Shown in pieces: positions 1 to 13,275 of a stretch of 64,000 bases of DNA; position 1 is the stretch's first letter; every line of letters starts with the position of its first letter. Location: assembly GCA_012295275.1 (NCBI GenBank), contig CM022677.1, positions 9,432,134 through 9,496,133 of the forward strand, written 5' to 3'. The notes under the pieces are model-generated. The model was given only the letters and a program-made list of their open reading frames with translations. It was not told where the DNA came from and searched no databases. Source of the stretch: Chrysomallon squamiferum. Lineage: Eukaryota > Mollusca > Gastropoda > Neomphalida > Peltospiridae. The position numbers and the translations under genes are program-made.

Positions 1-1164
1 GACATATCAATTCTGAAGTCTGCCAGCTAGCCAGAGAAGAACTGATAAGAAAACATGTAAGACTTCTGTTGAAACAAACTTTAATCAAAAGTCTCACTGA
101 AGCTGTTTTTCAAGATGTTCCTTTTAGTTCCCTCCTTTATGAAAAATACTTTGACAACATTTAATAAAAATATACATTATATGTCAGCAACATTCAGATA
201 TAAAAGTTGATCTTGAAATAGACTAAGCCACAAAAGACTGACAATGAGGAAAATGTCAGAAACATTTTGAAAATATCTTGAGATGCTATAGCCACTGGCA
301 GACAAAGTTAATTACTTCAATTATGGCTTCAGAATGGTTATAAAATGTACGGCTTAAAGGGCCTGAAGAAAAATCACACCGAATGTTCAATTGAAATGGC
401 TAAGGCTTTTCTGTGAATTAAATAAAATAAAAATACTTTAAACCTGATAAATATCTAAGAGATTTGCACTTTATCTTTGAACTTAAAATTCACATTTGTA
501 TATGATGGCTGAATTTTAATGAAGAAATTTACTTTTTATTTTTTTAAAGTTATTTTTACTGACATGTATTTATGGGTATTTAGGAAATGATAGTGAAGAA
601 ATGATGAAAAGAAAATCACAGAAAATTGGGTTATTTGTGGTTATTAGCAAATGAGAAGCTATCTTGAGTAAAAAACTGTCAGATGAGTTTAAATTTGAAA
701 AAAAATCTTAATAAACCAAGTGGAAAAAGTAACTTTAAAAATTTAATTTTTTTTTTTTTTTATCTTTGTTAGAGAAGTTGATAGTACAAAGTCAAATTTA
801 AAATTTTCTTTTAAATGAAATCTGAACAGTAAACTGTAAATTAAAGAAAGAAAAGAAATAATTTGCTTAGTTTCAGTTCATGCAATTTTTATAACCTTTT
901 TGTGTTAAAAACAAACACTAGTGAATGTGAAAGTGCATGATGCCATAACAACAAGTTGTTTCTTCCCTGACGTGACACACTCACACAAAAAGTGAATAAT
1001 TCTCACCATGTTTTTTGTTCCATTACATTTATCTAACACATTTATCTCACATATTGATTTTTAAATCCAGTCACTTGTTCTTTGCTTTTCTTTGTATGTG
1101 TTTGTCTCTGAATGTGTATTGTCTGTGTCTCTATGTATGTGCATGTGTATATGTTTGTATATGC

Positions 1165-1209
<45 letters not shown>

Positions 1210-2835
1210 TTCATCATACATAAACTGCTAGGTTCTTTGAGACTGAATCATGAAGGTGCAAAGAAGGCAACGAACAGTGAAACAAAATGGACATATGTGG
1301 CTGAATAAATTTGTGTTATACACACATAAATAGTTAAAGCCAGTGTTTGCCTTCAGAGATATCAGGATATGGCAATTTGTTTCTTGATAATTTAAAATAT
1401 TATTTTTTTATTTCTTTTATAAACTCATTTTTTCTATTTATTTTTCTCAAAAATTTTTCTAATATTATTCAGATTCAATCAGATATTTTACTCATTAAGT
1501 AGAGGTTAAATATCTTTTTTTTCTGAACTAATGTTTTGGAAGGAACTGGTGAGAACATTAGATATTTTCCTAACAATCTGACAATATTTGCTTTTTGTAA
1601 CCAAGATTAATGAAGAGAAAACTGAGTTTTATGAAAAATAAACAAATTTCCCAAGAGTTAAAAGTTGTGTGTGACAGGTAACCGAGTTACTATCAAGTCT
1701 TCATCTCTGCAGTCTGGAGGTGATCTCTTAACACTGACTGTCAACTGACATCAGCAAGTGTCCTGCTGAGCAAAATGTAATAATAGAGTGTTGAGAAAAC
1801 ACAGAGTGAAATCTCTGTAAGAAAACAGCATGTTAATAAAGCTGATTATCCAGTAAGAAAGGTGGGCTGGAATTAGGTAAGTCAGACAGGATGTGAATAC
1901 AAATTCGTTGTCATGAAAACAGCGTCTTTTTCATCCACCATCTTAACAAGATTTTCTCTCTTTGATTGGATTATTGTCTTGGTTTTTAGAGGAGTCTGCT
2001 TTATGTGTCACTCGATTCAACTTTACCTTACTCTTTACACAACTAAACCTTTTATACTGATTAATCTTTGCAAATCAATACTGTTAAAAAGATCAATAAA
2101 TTAACCCAGAAAATATATTAGGTTACAAATATACAGCATTGATAATATCAAGTAAAGAAAAGCAGTAATGAGAAAATGGAACAAGAAAAGCAGTAATGAG
2201 AAAATGGAACAAGAAAAGAAAAGCAGTTTTCAGAAACAGTATCAAGTACGGATAAGCAGTATTAAGAAAATAATATCAAGTGAAGAAAAACTGAATTCAA
2301 AAAAAGGGTATCAACTAAAGAAAATCAGAATTGAGAAAAAGACATCAACAAAGGCAAAGTGGGATAAGCAACTAGAGAAAGAAAACATTTAGACACTAAA
2401 TTTCTGTATTATAAAAACCCCACATGAATTATACTGAAAGGAAATTATGACATTTATAATTGATATTTTAATTAGCTTCAGTACTACACTATTCAGTTTG
2501 ACAGAAAATATTTTAGAAGTTAATGAAATTTAATTTTATATTCCTGGCAAGATTTTCTTCTTACTATTTTCTTTCTTTTATTCTATTTTGTTTGTTTAGT
2601 TTATAATTGTTGTTCAGTTTTGTGTTTTGTTTGTTAAATATTTTTAATATGAATTGAGGAACATTAGTTATTGCAGACTGTGTGATCTGAAATACGTAGT
2701 TAAGAAGTAAACTCTTTTCAGCTTTATCATCATGCCTGTCTTTCAGCCAGTGACTTCAGATGTTCAATTGTTTTTTCAGTATTGGCCACTTCACTGTGAC
2801 CTAAGCACAACACAAACTTAAACACACACACACAA

Positions 2836-2869
<34 letters not shown>

Positions 2870-3630
2870 ATATCTAAGCATATAAATACTGATTTACACA
2901 CATCATTCACAGTATGTAATCATTTACCACTGCATTGAACAGTAATATGATGGAGTGTACAAGACTGTGTTACTCTCATTAACCTCTTCTGTTCTTTGTT
3001 AACCTCCTTATTAACTTATCCATTAACCAACAAAGTAAAAAACAAGAAGAGATTTATTCAGACAGAAATGTATTTTCAAAGCTTCAGATCCAGTTTAACA
3101 CTGAAATATTGCTCTGAGCTTTTTGATAAATGTAAGTTCAGAATTAGTGTTTTCAGGATAACAAAGACACAGGTTATTTATGTGGACTTGGTCATTAATG
3201 CTGGCTCAGGAAAATATAAAATTCTTGTTACTAGCGGCAAAACCAACACATAAACTTAAAACTGAATTATTTTATCTACAATGAGTGAATGAAACAAGAT
3301 ATCACGTTTAGAGCAGAACAAACAACATAGACTAAGTGTTATGTATTAGAAGAGAAATATTACTTACCATTACCCTTTCCCCTTAATGGTTATAAATGTC
3401 TGTGTTTTCACTGATGATTTTCTCTGAGGAACAATTTCAACTTTATTTATTTATTTAGAATTAGTCTTGTTGTCGTTTGAAAACTTATCTGTTGTCAAAA
3501 CAAAAATTAGTTTTAAAAAGTTTTAATTATAATTAATTTAAAAAGAAATGTACAAATTCATTTATTTATTTGTCACTTTGTAAAAAGTTTCTGTCTGCTG
3601 TTTTATTCTCCTGTTTACACTGTAGTAGTT
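1..3630. other. AT-rich non-coding sequence
   Basis: No convincing gene is visible on either strand. The stretch is AT-rich with short homopolymers. It contains a (GT)n tract at about 1164-1208, a (CA)n tract at about 2820-2868, and a purine-rich patch at 2160-2390 that repeats AAGAAAAGCAGTAATGAGAA-like words. The short open frames here are low-complexity or contain microsatellite translation and have no recognisable domain. Confidence 0.6.
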
Positions 3631-4045
3631 TTAAACAATGATGTTATGGTAGTTTTAAATAGACACTGATGTTACAGTAGTTTTAAATAGACACTGATGT
3701 TACAGTAGTTTTAAATAGACACTGATGTTACAGTAGTTTTAAATGGACACTGATGTTACAGTAGTTTTAAATAGACACTGATGTTACTGAAGTCTTAAGT
3801 TGACATTGGTGTATTTTTAAATACATACTGATGTTAGATTTTTTTAAATTGTCAACACTGCAGTTTTAAATAGATACTGATGATACTGTAGTTTTAAATA
3901 GATAATAATGCAGTTTTGAATAGATATGGATGTTACTGTACTTTTAAATAGATAATAATGCAGTTTTAAATATGTATGAATGTTACTGTAGTTTTAAATA
4001 GATAATAATGCAGTTTTAAATAGATATGAATGTTACTGTAGTTGC
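3630..4045. repeat. Short AT-rich tandem array, 28-bp then 25/50-bp units
   Basis: The first half repeats a 28-bp unit around TTTTAAATAGACACTGATG followed by TTACAGTAG, about six times with few changes. From about 3870 the unit changes to a 50-bp composite of two related 25-bp halves, with words such as GATAATAATGCAGTTTTAAA. The two parts share the core TTTTAAATAGA and are probably diverged branches of one satellite. Confidence 0.85.
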
Positions 4046-4212
4046 AGTTAATTTTTCTGTCAATAAATAAATACAGAGCTTTAAAAAGAGACATCAGAAT
4101 TCAAATGTAAAAAGAAGATTATTCTATTAACAAACTACTTTATTGAAAAAAACATGAAATAACCAGCTAAAAGAGAAAATAAGCCATTAAACAATGAACT
4201 GTATGTTTACAT

Positions 4213-4317
4213 ATGGACTTGGATAATGATGGAAAACATCCATGTGATAATAACTATTCTGCTGATGAAATTACATACTCATCGGAAGATGAGCTAAATG
4301 ATCTGCTGAACATATGA
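4213..4317 (+). CDS. Possible small ORF, 34 residues, acidic
   Basis: An ATG-to-TGA frame has an in-frame TGA six codons upstream, so it is complete as a single-exon small ORF. The predicted peptide starts MDLDNDGKHP and ends in an acidic, serine-containing tail, SSEDELNDLLNI. The mix of residues is less biased than in the surrounding AT-rich DNA, which is why it is listed. I recognise no family. It could be a fragment of an old transposase or a chance frame, and nothing nearby supports transcription. Confidence 0.15.
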   Translation: MDLDNDGKHPCDNNYSADEITYSSEDELNDLLNI

Positions 4318-4904
4318 CAAATACACCAACACTGACAAGAACTAAAAATGTAAACATATTTATGTTATTTACTAAAGATGTGAGCTGACAGTCAGGATAA
4401 AGTGAAATTTGATTTGGGTCTTAAAGGAGGTTATATGAAGATTTGTAATAGAATTTTACGTAAATAGAAAATATTTTACATCTAAAATCTTGATATGTCA
4501 GTTATGGGGGTAATCATTTTTAATTCAGAATAAAATGTGTTCCACTGATAAGAATTGATCCCAGAGTTCCTGTCATTAGATGTGAATATTTTCTAATTAT
4601 CTTGAATGGAGTACCAAATGTGGAAAAATGTCGGAACTTTAATGTGGCATTTGTGTGTGAGAGTAAACAATGTCTCCAGTCTGCAGGGACCAGCCAGTCA
4701 AATGACAGTGTGTGATTATAAAGACAAATGGTGATGATAAATCTGATATCAAACTATCTGTGAGGGAATAAAAACCAGTATTCCACCATGCCTCATTACC
4801 TGCACTATTTGTAAGCAAATGAGTTGGAAATATCTTAAGGGAGTTAGACATATGACATGTGTCCAGAAACAATAAGAGAAAAATAGCTCAGAAACTGTGA
4901 CGCT

Positions 4905-4923
4905 CTCTCTTTCTGTCTGTCTT

Positions 4924-4982
<59 letters not shown>

Positions 4983-5075
4983 ACATACACACAGACAACA
5001 CATATGCACACATGCATACACAAAGCCACCCATAAACACACATACACACACACACACACACACATACAAACACAT
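4905..5075. repeat. Compound (CT)n / (CA)n microsatellite
   Basis: A pyrimidine tract of CT dinucleotides at about 4932-4970 runs into CA-rich sequence ending in (CA)n at about 5040-5065. Open frames read through it on both strands are repeats of Ser-Leu, Arg-Glu, Thr-His or Val-Cys and are not genes. Confidence 0.95.
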
Positions 5076-5595
5076 ATACTCACAGCCATTAGGATAATTC
5101 TTTTGTCAAAGTATCTGTGTGTGTGTTTTTGTATGTAACTGAGTACGTATGTGTGTGTGAATGCATTTATATAATGTTTATATATTAAGGAAATCGTTAC
5201 AATAGTTCTTCTGCTTCTATCTTTGGAGCGCAGTCAAAAAAAATAAAAAAATAAAAAATAATAAAAAATATTAATCCATCAATATTAAAATATTTTCCTA
5301 TACTTTATGGATTTGGTTGACTTTAAAATGTTATGTACAAATTATGTGTGCAATAATTTTGTCCCCCCCCATCATCTGCATTAAAACAAATGTCTGTCTT
5401 TTCAATATTTTCCAATTTTTAAATACAAATTAATTTTCTGGATGAAAGTAACATCCTTTGAAATGTCACGAGCTTTTCACTCAAAGAAAAAAACAAAAGG
5501 TTATTTTTAGCTAAAGAGTTCCGATGCTTTGATTAAAACATGTTGAAAACTCTTTGATGTTGATTAAAGATGTGAGTGAGGAAATGTCACAGTTG

Positions 5596-7785
5596 AGATG
5601 ACAAGCAGTGAGTATAGGTGAGCCACTCACTACACAGCCTGCCGCAGTGGCTATACTCACTGTAACATCAAAATCATTCACTATCAATACATTCACTATA
5701 ATACATAAAAATCATTTACTACATTCACTGTAACACATCAAAATCATTCACTATCACTACCTTCACTGTAACATCAAAATCATTCACTATCACTACATTC
5801 ACTGTAACACATCAAAATCATTCACTATCACTACATTCACCGTAACACATCAAAATCATTCACTATCACTACATTCAATATAATACATCAAAATCATTCA
5901 CTACATTCACTGTAACACATCAAAATTATTCACTATCACTACATTCACTGTAACACATCAAAATCATTCACTATCACTATATTCACTGTAAAACATCAAA
6001 ATCATTGACTATCACTACATTCACTGTAACACATCAAAATCATTCACTATCTGTAAAACAGAGGAAATCTAAACAAAACTTTTAAATTGCATAGATTACA
6101 GTGGTAGCAGTGGTTGTAATGGTGTGTCTCCACTTTGCTATTGTTCTTATATAGAAAGCACTGATGTGCACTAATCCCTAGTACAATATGTGATTATGGT
6201 ATAGTCTAATTCAATAAATAACTTGTAAAACATCCATTTTAACATTAACAATAGTCGTAACATCCACTTTAGCCTTCAGTTTATTGCATGTGACAATAAA
6301 TTGCATATGGCAATAATTCATAATTCATATAACATTCACTGCATTCACCTTCTATAAATCAGTTTACAGTCATTCATGACTTTCACTGATCAAGGTCCAA
6401 TTGAAGCATACATAGTCGCAGTTCAAAGTCCTACTAAATGGGAACTTGACGTGTGCATTTGCCATCATGATGTGTTAGTGAATGTAGTGACAGTTGATGA
6501 TTTTGATGTGTTAGTGAATGTAGTGACAGTTGATGATTTTGATGTGTTACAGTGAATGTAGTGAAAGTCGATGATTTTGATGTGTTACAGTGAATGTAGT
6601 GACAGTCAATGATTTCGATGTGTTACAGTGAATGTAGTGACAGTCGATGATTTTGATGTGTTACAGTGAATGTAGTGATAGTCGATGAATTTTGAGTGAT
6701 AGTCGATGTTTTAGTGAATGTAGTTTTGATGTTTGTGTTAGTGTCGATGATTTTGACAGTGAATGAGTTTTTTGATGTGTTAGTGAATTAGTGAATGATT
6801 TTGAGTGATAGTCGATGATTTTGATTTTGATGTTAGTGAATGTAGTGATAGTGATGATTTTTTGATGTGAGTGAATTTTGATGAATGATTTTGATGTGAA
6901 TGAATAGTGACAGTCGATGATTTTGATGTGTTAGTGAATGTAGTGATAGTCGATTTTGATTTTGATGTTTTGATTTTGATGAATTTAGAATGATAGTCGA
7001 TGATTTTGATGTGTTAGTGAATGTAGTGACAGTTGATGATTTTGATGTGTGATAGTCGATGATTTTGAATGTGAATGTAGTGATAGTGATTTTGATGTGC
7101 TGATTTTGATGTGTTACAGTGAATGTAGTGACAGTCGATGATTTTGATGTGTTACAGTGAATGTAGTGATAGTCGATGATTTTGATGTGTTACAGTGAAT
7201 GTAGTGATAGTCGATGAGTTTGATGTGTTACAGTCAATGTAGTGATAGTCGATGATTTTGATGTGTTAGTGAATGTAGTGATAGTCGATGATTTTGATGT
7301 GTTACGGTGAATGTAGTGATTGTCGATGATTTTGATGTGTTACAGTGAATGATTTTGATGTGTTACAGTGAATGATTTTGATGTGTTACAGTGAATGTAG
7401 TGATAGTCGATGATTTTGATGTGTTAGTGAATGTAGTGATAGTCGATTATTTTGATGTGTTACAGTGAATGTAGTGATAGTCGATGATTTTGATGTGTTA
7501 CAGTGAATGTAGTGATAGTCGATGATTTTGATGTGTTACGGTGAATGTAGTGATTGTCGATGATTTTGATGTGTTACAGTGAATGATTTTGATGTGTTAC
7601 AGTGAATGATTTTGATGTGTTACAGTGAATGTAGTGACAGTCGATGATTTTGATGTGTTAGTGAATGTAGTGATAGTCGATGATTTTGATGTGTTACGGT
7701 GAATGTAGTGATAGTGAATGATTTTGATGTTACAGTGAGTATAGGCACTGTGGCAGGCTGTGTAGCGAGTGGTAGCAGTGTATGT
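5596..7785. repeat. Large inverted repeat built on a 38-bp satellite
   Basis: The left arm (about 5690-6055) repeats a 38-bp unit with the words CATCAAAATCATTCACTATC and ACTACATTCACTGTAA. The right arm (about 6462-7745) repeats the exact reverse complement, with words TTTTGATGTGTTACAGTGAA and TGTAGTGATAGTCGATGA. The outer flanks also match in inverted orientation: the left flank at about 5610-5660 contains ACACAGCCTGCCGCAGTGGC, and the right flank at about 7735-7775 contains CACTGTGGCAGGCTGTGTAG. The structure is therefore a palindrome with a spacer of about 400 bases (6060-6460) and unequal arms. Units at 6680-7100 are scrambled and truncated. Confidence 0.85.
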
Positions 7786-8029
7786 GTATACTTTTGTTTA
7801 ACATTACTCACTCACATAAACATGAATATGTATGTGCTATCATCATACAACTGTAGTTAAGGTTACTCATTTGAACAATTTTCATGTGTGTTGTGATTGA
7901 GAGATAAGATTAGATCAGGACATTATGATGTGATTATAACTGCATCGTATACTCGTATTTAGTGAACCAGACCACAGCCTCCCACGCAATGTTACCATGA
8001 ATCTTCAGCATCCGGCAAAGTGGGAATAA

Positions 8030-8293
8030 ATCGTTGTAACAGTAGCAGCACTAGTAGTAGAAATTGTTGTTGTAGTAGTTGTTGTAGTCATAGTAACAGT
8101 AGTAGTTGTTGTAGGCACAATCAGTTACTTCACAACTTGTGTGAAGATGAGTTGTCTGATACACAAAGATACTTGATTATAGGTCAGCCAATCTCATTTA
8201 AAGCTGCAGATGTAAAAAAAAAAAAAAAAAAAAAAAAAATAAAAAATGTTGAAATGACCTGTCAGATACACAGATGTTTATATTGGCAAACAG

Positions 8294-8330
<37 letters not shown>
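8030..8330. repeat. Trinucleotide-rich stretch and two long poly(A) runs
   Basis: GTA/GTT-type trinucleotide repeats (8038-8115) are followed by a poly(A) run at about 8214-8239 and a second of more than 30 bases at about 8294-8327. A frame reading Ser/Cys then Lys runs results from this and is not a gene. Confidence 0.85.
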
Positions 8331-8389
8331 TGTCAATCTGATTATTATGATGATTAAAAAGAAATACAATTTTTCTTTAATATCAAAAT

Positions 8390-10200
8390 AAAAATATTAA
8401 GAAAGAAGTTAATTCTGTCATCATGATGATATTTTTCTGAAAACTTCAGGAAAGATAAACCTCTTCTCATCTCATGGTATCTACCAGAATTGAAAAATAT
8501 ATCTAAATTTCCAGCAGCACATAAGAAAACTGGCAGGCACACAGTTATAAACAATAGGAATAAACACAATTTTTTATCATTCTGTGAAATGACTGAGAAA
8601 AGCTGGTGACAGCATGGAAATGAACAAAATACTTTAATCTCATTTTTTGTAAATTTTATTCATGGAGCTGTCTGAGAGAAAAATGAGTTTGCTATCAGCC
8701 CGCGTCTGACTAAACTGGCAGAAACACCAAGCCTGTCAGAGGTAGAGTCACTCGTGTGATAACCTGTAGTAGTCATTGCTGTTGTAGTTGTGTTGTACTA
8801 GCAATGTTGCCAGCACTCATCTCTTTTAGCTAATTAAAGACAATCACGTGCTGGTAATGGCAGTAGTAGTGGTGGTAATTGTTCTGCTTGTAGTAGTTAT
8901 AGTAGATGAGTAGATGATGTTGTAGTTATGGTAATTATAGTACAGTGTCTTTAGTAATTGTTATGGTAATAATTGTAGTTGTTGTTGTAGTAATAGTCAG
9001 TTGTTGTTGTGTAGTTGAAATAGTTGTTCTTGAAGTAGTAACAATAATAATAAAATGTTTTCTTTTCAATAACTGTGTGTGTTTGTGTGTGTTATTAATT
9101 TTTTTAAATTAATTTTTATTATTATTTAATTATTCTACATAACAGTAACTGGATGATATCATTTCTCATAACACAGAGCAAAACATATTTGACTTTGTTG
9201 TTGAAGAATTCTGTCTTAACGAAAAGCGGTCAGTTTATGTATTTTATCTGCTATTCATTAAAACTCATCTCACTCCATATGGGTGACACAGGACTCTAAG
9301 TATGATTTATTCTCATTAAATTGTGGACGAGAAAAGTAAATCATTTTTAGTAGAGCAGGGTTGAGTAGTAAGAGTGGCAGAGGGAGACAATTATGTATGG
9401 ATGTTGGTGTTAACAGGTTATTGTGGACATGAAGAGTACTTGATGGTCAGGCAGATAATGACAGAGAGAAAGTCCAAGTGTCTGGGATGTTTATGTAGAT
9501 GTCAGAGTTTCTGTAGAATATCACAGATTTCAGAATGATGGTGGTGCATTCTTAAAGTAGGTAATCACCAGAGAAGATGATTGTTTGAATTCGTGTTTTT
9601 ACTTAGTTTCTCTGTGTAATGCAGCTGTCTGAAGACCAGACTTTATACACCAGAACATGATTCTTTGTTTCTATTTTTATTTTTTAATACCCTTTAATAA
9701 AATGTAGCAACTGAAATTCTGTAAGAGAATCAAGAATAATGAGCTCTGCAAATGAAGTAACAATAATTTGAGTGTTTTCAGTAATTTTGTTTTTTAGTAA
9801 TCTAAATTTTCAGTTTACACTGTCATGCTGTTCAGTCTTTTCTGTTAAATCTAGAAAAACAGAGAATCACAATTTTTCTTTTAAATCAAAGAAAAAAAGA
9901 AGAAAAAGTCTGATAAAATTGATAGATGGAGCCTGCTTTGTACAAAAAAACAACAAAAAAATTAATATGTGCTGTCAAGAGAAATAAATTTGTACTACTT
10001 CATCAAGTCTTGTCTTCAATCACCAACAAGCACACTACTTGTAGACCAATCAATCTACAAAACAGACAAGTTATCTTTTTAAAACAACACAAACTACTTA
10101 CATTAACATTAACTGTCTGTAAGTCCTCAGACTGTAATCTAATTAAAACACCTATGTCTGTTGTGTTTGTCTAATGAACGATGTACAGTTGTAAAGCACT
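8390..10200. repeat. Source copy of a local duplication, otherwise non-coding
   Basis: Sequence at about 8712-9352 is nearly identical to 14785-15453. It contains trinucleotide-rich GTAGTAGTGGTGGTAATTG-type sequence and a short GT tract at about 9074. The copy here has GTCAGAGGTAGAGTCACTCG where the other has GTCGAGTCACTCG, and a shorter GT tract. The rest of the stretch to 10200 is AT-rich and shows no gene I can support. Confidence 0.8.
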
Positions 10201-10227
10201 AGTTAAAGATTAATCAAATGATCCCCA

Positions 10228-10337
10228 CTAGTCCCCTTCATCACCCATTCCTTGACTGGTTGGGTGTGTCTCAGTGACCCAAAGAGCTGTACCAGCAGGA
10301 GCTGGTGGAGGTGGGGAGGCAGGCAAGGATGAGGTAA
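10228..10337 (-). CDS. Probable terminal coding exon, proline/alanine-rich C-terminus
   Basis: On the minus strand a TTTCAG acceptor directly precedes 10337. Reading two bases and then 36 codons gives a frame ending in a TAG at 10228-10230. The peptide contains TSSLPASPPPPAPAG, then TALWVTETHPTSQGMGDEGD before the stop. This disordered, proline-rich, acidic-ended tail looks like a real protein C-terminus, and local GC is far above the surroundings. It needs an upstream exon ending in phase 1, so it cannot join the exon at 19776-19897 (phase 2) directly; at least one further exon would be required. The gene is not recognised, and whether the two exons share a gene is inference from strand and order only. 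Confidence 0.4.
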
Positions 10338-10339
10338 CT

Positions 10340-11105
10340 GAAACCCGAGTGCTGAAGTGCAAGTGCTGCACTGCACAGTGCAGTGTACCAGAAGCCAAAC
10401 AGTTGTTATGACTACAGTCAGCTGTTTTGTAATAATCTGAAAAACATCATGGCAAGGTCTGACACACCTCAACAACAACAACAATAATAATAATGCATAT
10501 TTCTTAAAACAGTGTGTAAAAGAAAATTTATCAGTATGCTGTAGTGATATTAAATTCAAAAACAAAAAAAATTAAAAATAACATTTTTCTTTTCAGTAGT
10601 ATTGAATTAAAATGTTTTTGTACATGAAATGCTGTGAAGGAAGATGATGGTGTGTAATCTTCTCTAAGTTTTAATACAGACATTCTGCCACAAGTAAAAT
10701 TAATTTGTTTGTTTTGAGATTTAGAGAATGGCTTATTTCCAATTCTAACAAATGACCACACTTTAGGATTTCATTAAAAGGCAGATAGTTTCCACTTTAC
10801 ATAAAGAATAGATTTAATTTACTTAATTATTTTTTTTTACCCATTTCTGAGTTTTTTTTCTAGATATCTCATAAAATGAGGCAGCATGAGATGTTTTTAA
10901 AATGACTGATACGTCTGCTGGCAGACTGATTTACAACTATTATATGTTTCTCACTACAGACTAGAAACCAGTCAATCTTTCTCTGGAGTAAACAGTCTAC
11001 TTAAGTCTGTATTTTTTGCCTGTCAGAAGAAACGATTTTTTCTGTTAGAGCATGGATTTGTAAAACATTTGAATTTTTTTCTCATCAATAAAACAACCAT
11101 GCACA
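10340..11105. other. AT-rich non-coding sequence
   Basis: No exon, RNA gene or mobile element is recognisable. There is a short CAA/TAA trinucleotide stretch at about 10471-10494 and many short A/T runs. Confidence 0.5.
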
Positions 11106-11300
11106 AACCTGTCAGAACTACCAGTGTGCTTTCTTTATACATCATCTTTCTCTTCATGTTATCTTTCTCTTCATGTTATCTTTCTCTTTATGTCATCTTT
11201 CTCTTCATGTTATCGTTCTCTTTATGTCATTCTAGTTAGGTTATATACCTCTTCATGTTAACTTTCTTGTTATACACATTATCTTTCTCTTTATACATCT
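11106..11300. repeat. 17-bp tandem repeat
   Basis: About eight variable copies of a 17-bp word, ATCTTTCTCTTCATGTT, lie head to tail and decay towards 11300. Confidence 0.85.
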
Positions 11301-11323
11301 GTCTCATTATAAATTATCAAATC

Positions 11324-12470
11324 AAACTGATGTTAACACTGACTACCTAACACTGTCTGTGACATGAATCAAACTGATGTTAACACTGATTACCTAACAC
11401 TGTCTGTGACATGAATCAAACTGATGTTAACACTGATTACTTAACGCTGTCTGTGACATGAATCAAACTGATGTTAACACCTGATTACCTAACACTGTCT
11501 GTGACATGAATCAAACTGATGTTAACACTGATTACCTAACACTGTGAAATGAATCAAACTGATGTTAACAACTGATTACCTAACACTGTCTGTGACATGA
11601 ATCAAACTGTTAACATCTGCTTACCTAACACTGTCTGTGACATGAATCAAACTGATGTTAACACCTGATTACCTAACACTGTCTATGACATGAATCAAAC
11701 TGATGTTAACACCTGATTACCTAACACTGTCTGTGACATGAATCAAACTGATGTTAACACCTGATTACCTAACACTGTCTGTGACATGAATCAAACTGAT
11801 GTTAACACTGTCTATGACATGAATCAAACTGATGTTAACAACTGATTACCTAACACTGTCTGTGAAATGAATCAAACTCATGTTAACACTGATTACCTAA
11901 CACTGTCTGTGAAATAAATCAAACTGCTGTTAACACCTGATTACCTAACACTGTGACATGAATCAAACTGATGTTAACACCTGATTACCTAACACTGTCT
12001 CTGACACGAATCAAACTGATGTTAACACATGATTACCTAACACTGTCTCTGACATGAATCAAACTGATGTTAACACCTGATTACCTAACACTGTCTCTGA
12101 CATGAATCAAACTGATGTTAACACCTGATTACCTAACACTGTCTGTGACATGAATCAAACTGATGTTAACACCTGATTACCTAACACTGTCTGTGACATG
12201 AATCAAACTGATGTTTGATTACCTAACTTGATTGTGACATGAATCAAACTAATGACTGATTGTGTAACAGTATCATGAATCAAACTGATGTTAACACTAC
12301 AGATTCTGATGTTTATATTAGCAGAACTCAATAATAGAAATCAAACTAGTTTGATTAATTAACACTAGTGACATGAATCAAACTGATGAATTACCTAACC
12401 TGTGTCTGTGACATGAATCAAACTGATGTTTGATTACCTAACACTGTCTGTGACATGTATCAAAATGGCC
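11324..12470. repeat. About 48-bp tandem satellite
   Basis: More than 20 copies of a 47-48-bp unit made of CAAACTGATGTTAACACCTG, ATTACCTAACACTGTCTGTG and ACATGAAT. Copies differ by one-base changes and by loss of blocks such as TCTG. After about 12210 the units become truncated and rearranged. Confidence 0.95.
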
Positions 12471-13148
12471 TGATTCAATGTCTGACATGAATCAAACTGA
12501 TGACAATATTACCTAACACTGTCTAAAACAAATGATGTTAAAATTCAGTATTTGAAAAAACTGAGTTAATGATTTCCATTGTCATGAATCAAAGTTTCTT
12601 TAGAATTTTCATAATCTGATTTTGATTAGCCAATTTTCAATCAAATTGATTTAAAGATTTAATCCATATATTAAAATAGCTGGAATCATAATTATAGACA
12701 AATTATGTTAACACTGATTTAATTTCATTGTTATTAAATTGATGTTATACCATTATCGAGAATAAATCAAACTAATACATTTCATTATTGAAATAAATCA
12801 AACTGATGATTGATTACAGAATTTTTTTTAGACCTGATTACCTAAACCAGCTGAATCCTTAAACCATAATATTTCATTGTCAGTTTAGCAAATATTTACA
12901 AATGCATTTTATGCACTTGAATCAAACTGAGACACACACACACAATGACATGAATCAAACTGATGTTAACACCTGATTACAGACTCACAAAAAAAATCAA
13001 ACTGACATACAATAAAGGCTGAAAATATGAAGAAATGTTTCCATAAATTTCACCTATTGTCTACAAATATTTTATTTAAAAATAATAATAAACAAATAAA
13101 TAAATAAATAACTATATAAAAAAATTTAAAAATAAATAAACACAGACA

Positions 13149-13184
<36 letters not shown>

Positions 13185-13275
13185 AAACAACTATGAATAA
13201 ATAAATAATAATAAAAAAGTTTTATATTTAAAATAAAAAATACAAAAATAATTTAATAATAATAATAAAAAATAT
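12470..13275. repeat. Decayed tail of the 48-bp satellite and AAATA-rich tract
   Basis: Fragments of the 48-bp unit (GAATCAAACTGATG and similar) are interspersed with unrelated AT-rich sequence and become rarer to about 13010. From 13070 the sequence is mostly A/T tetranucleotide-like AATA repeats. This decay is much steeper than on the left side of the same array. Confidence 0.7.

Noticed and set aside
10203-10565. 120-codon minus-strand frame spanning the terminal exon
   Set aside because: It is a different frame from the exon I favour (10228-10337), begins in AT-rich DNA and lacks a splice or start context; the favoured frame has an acceptor and protein-like composition.
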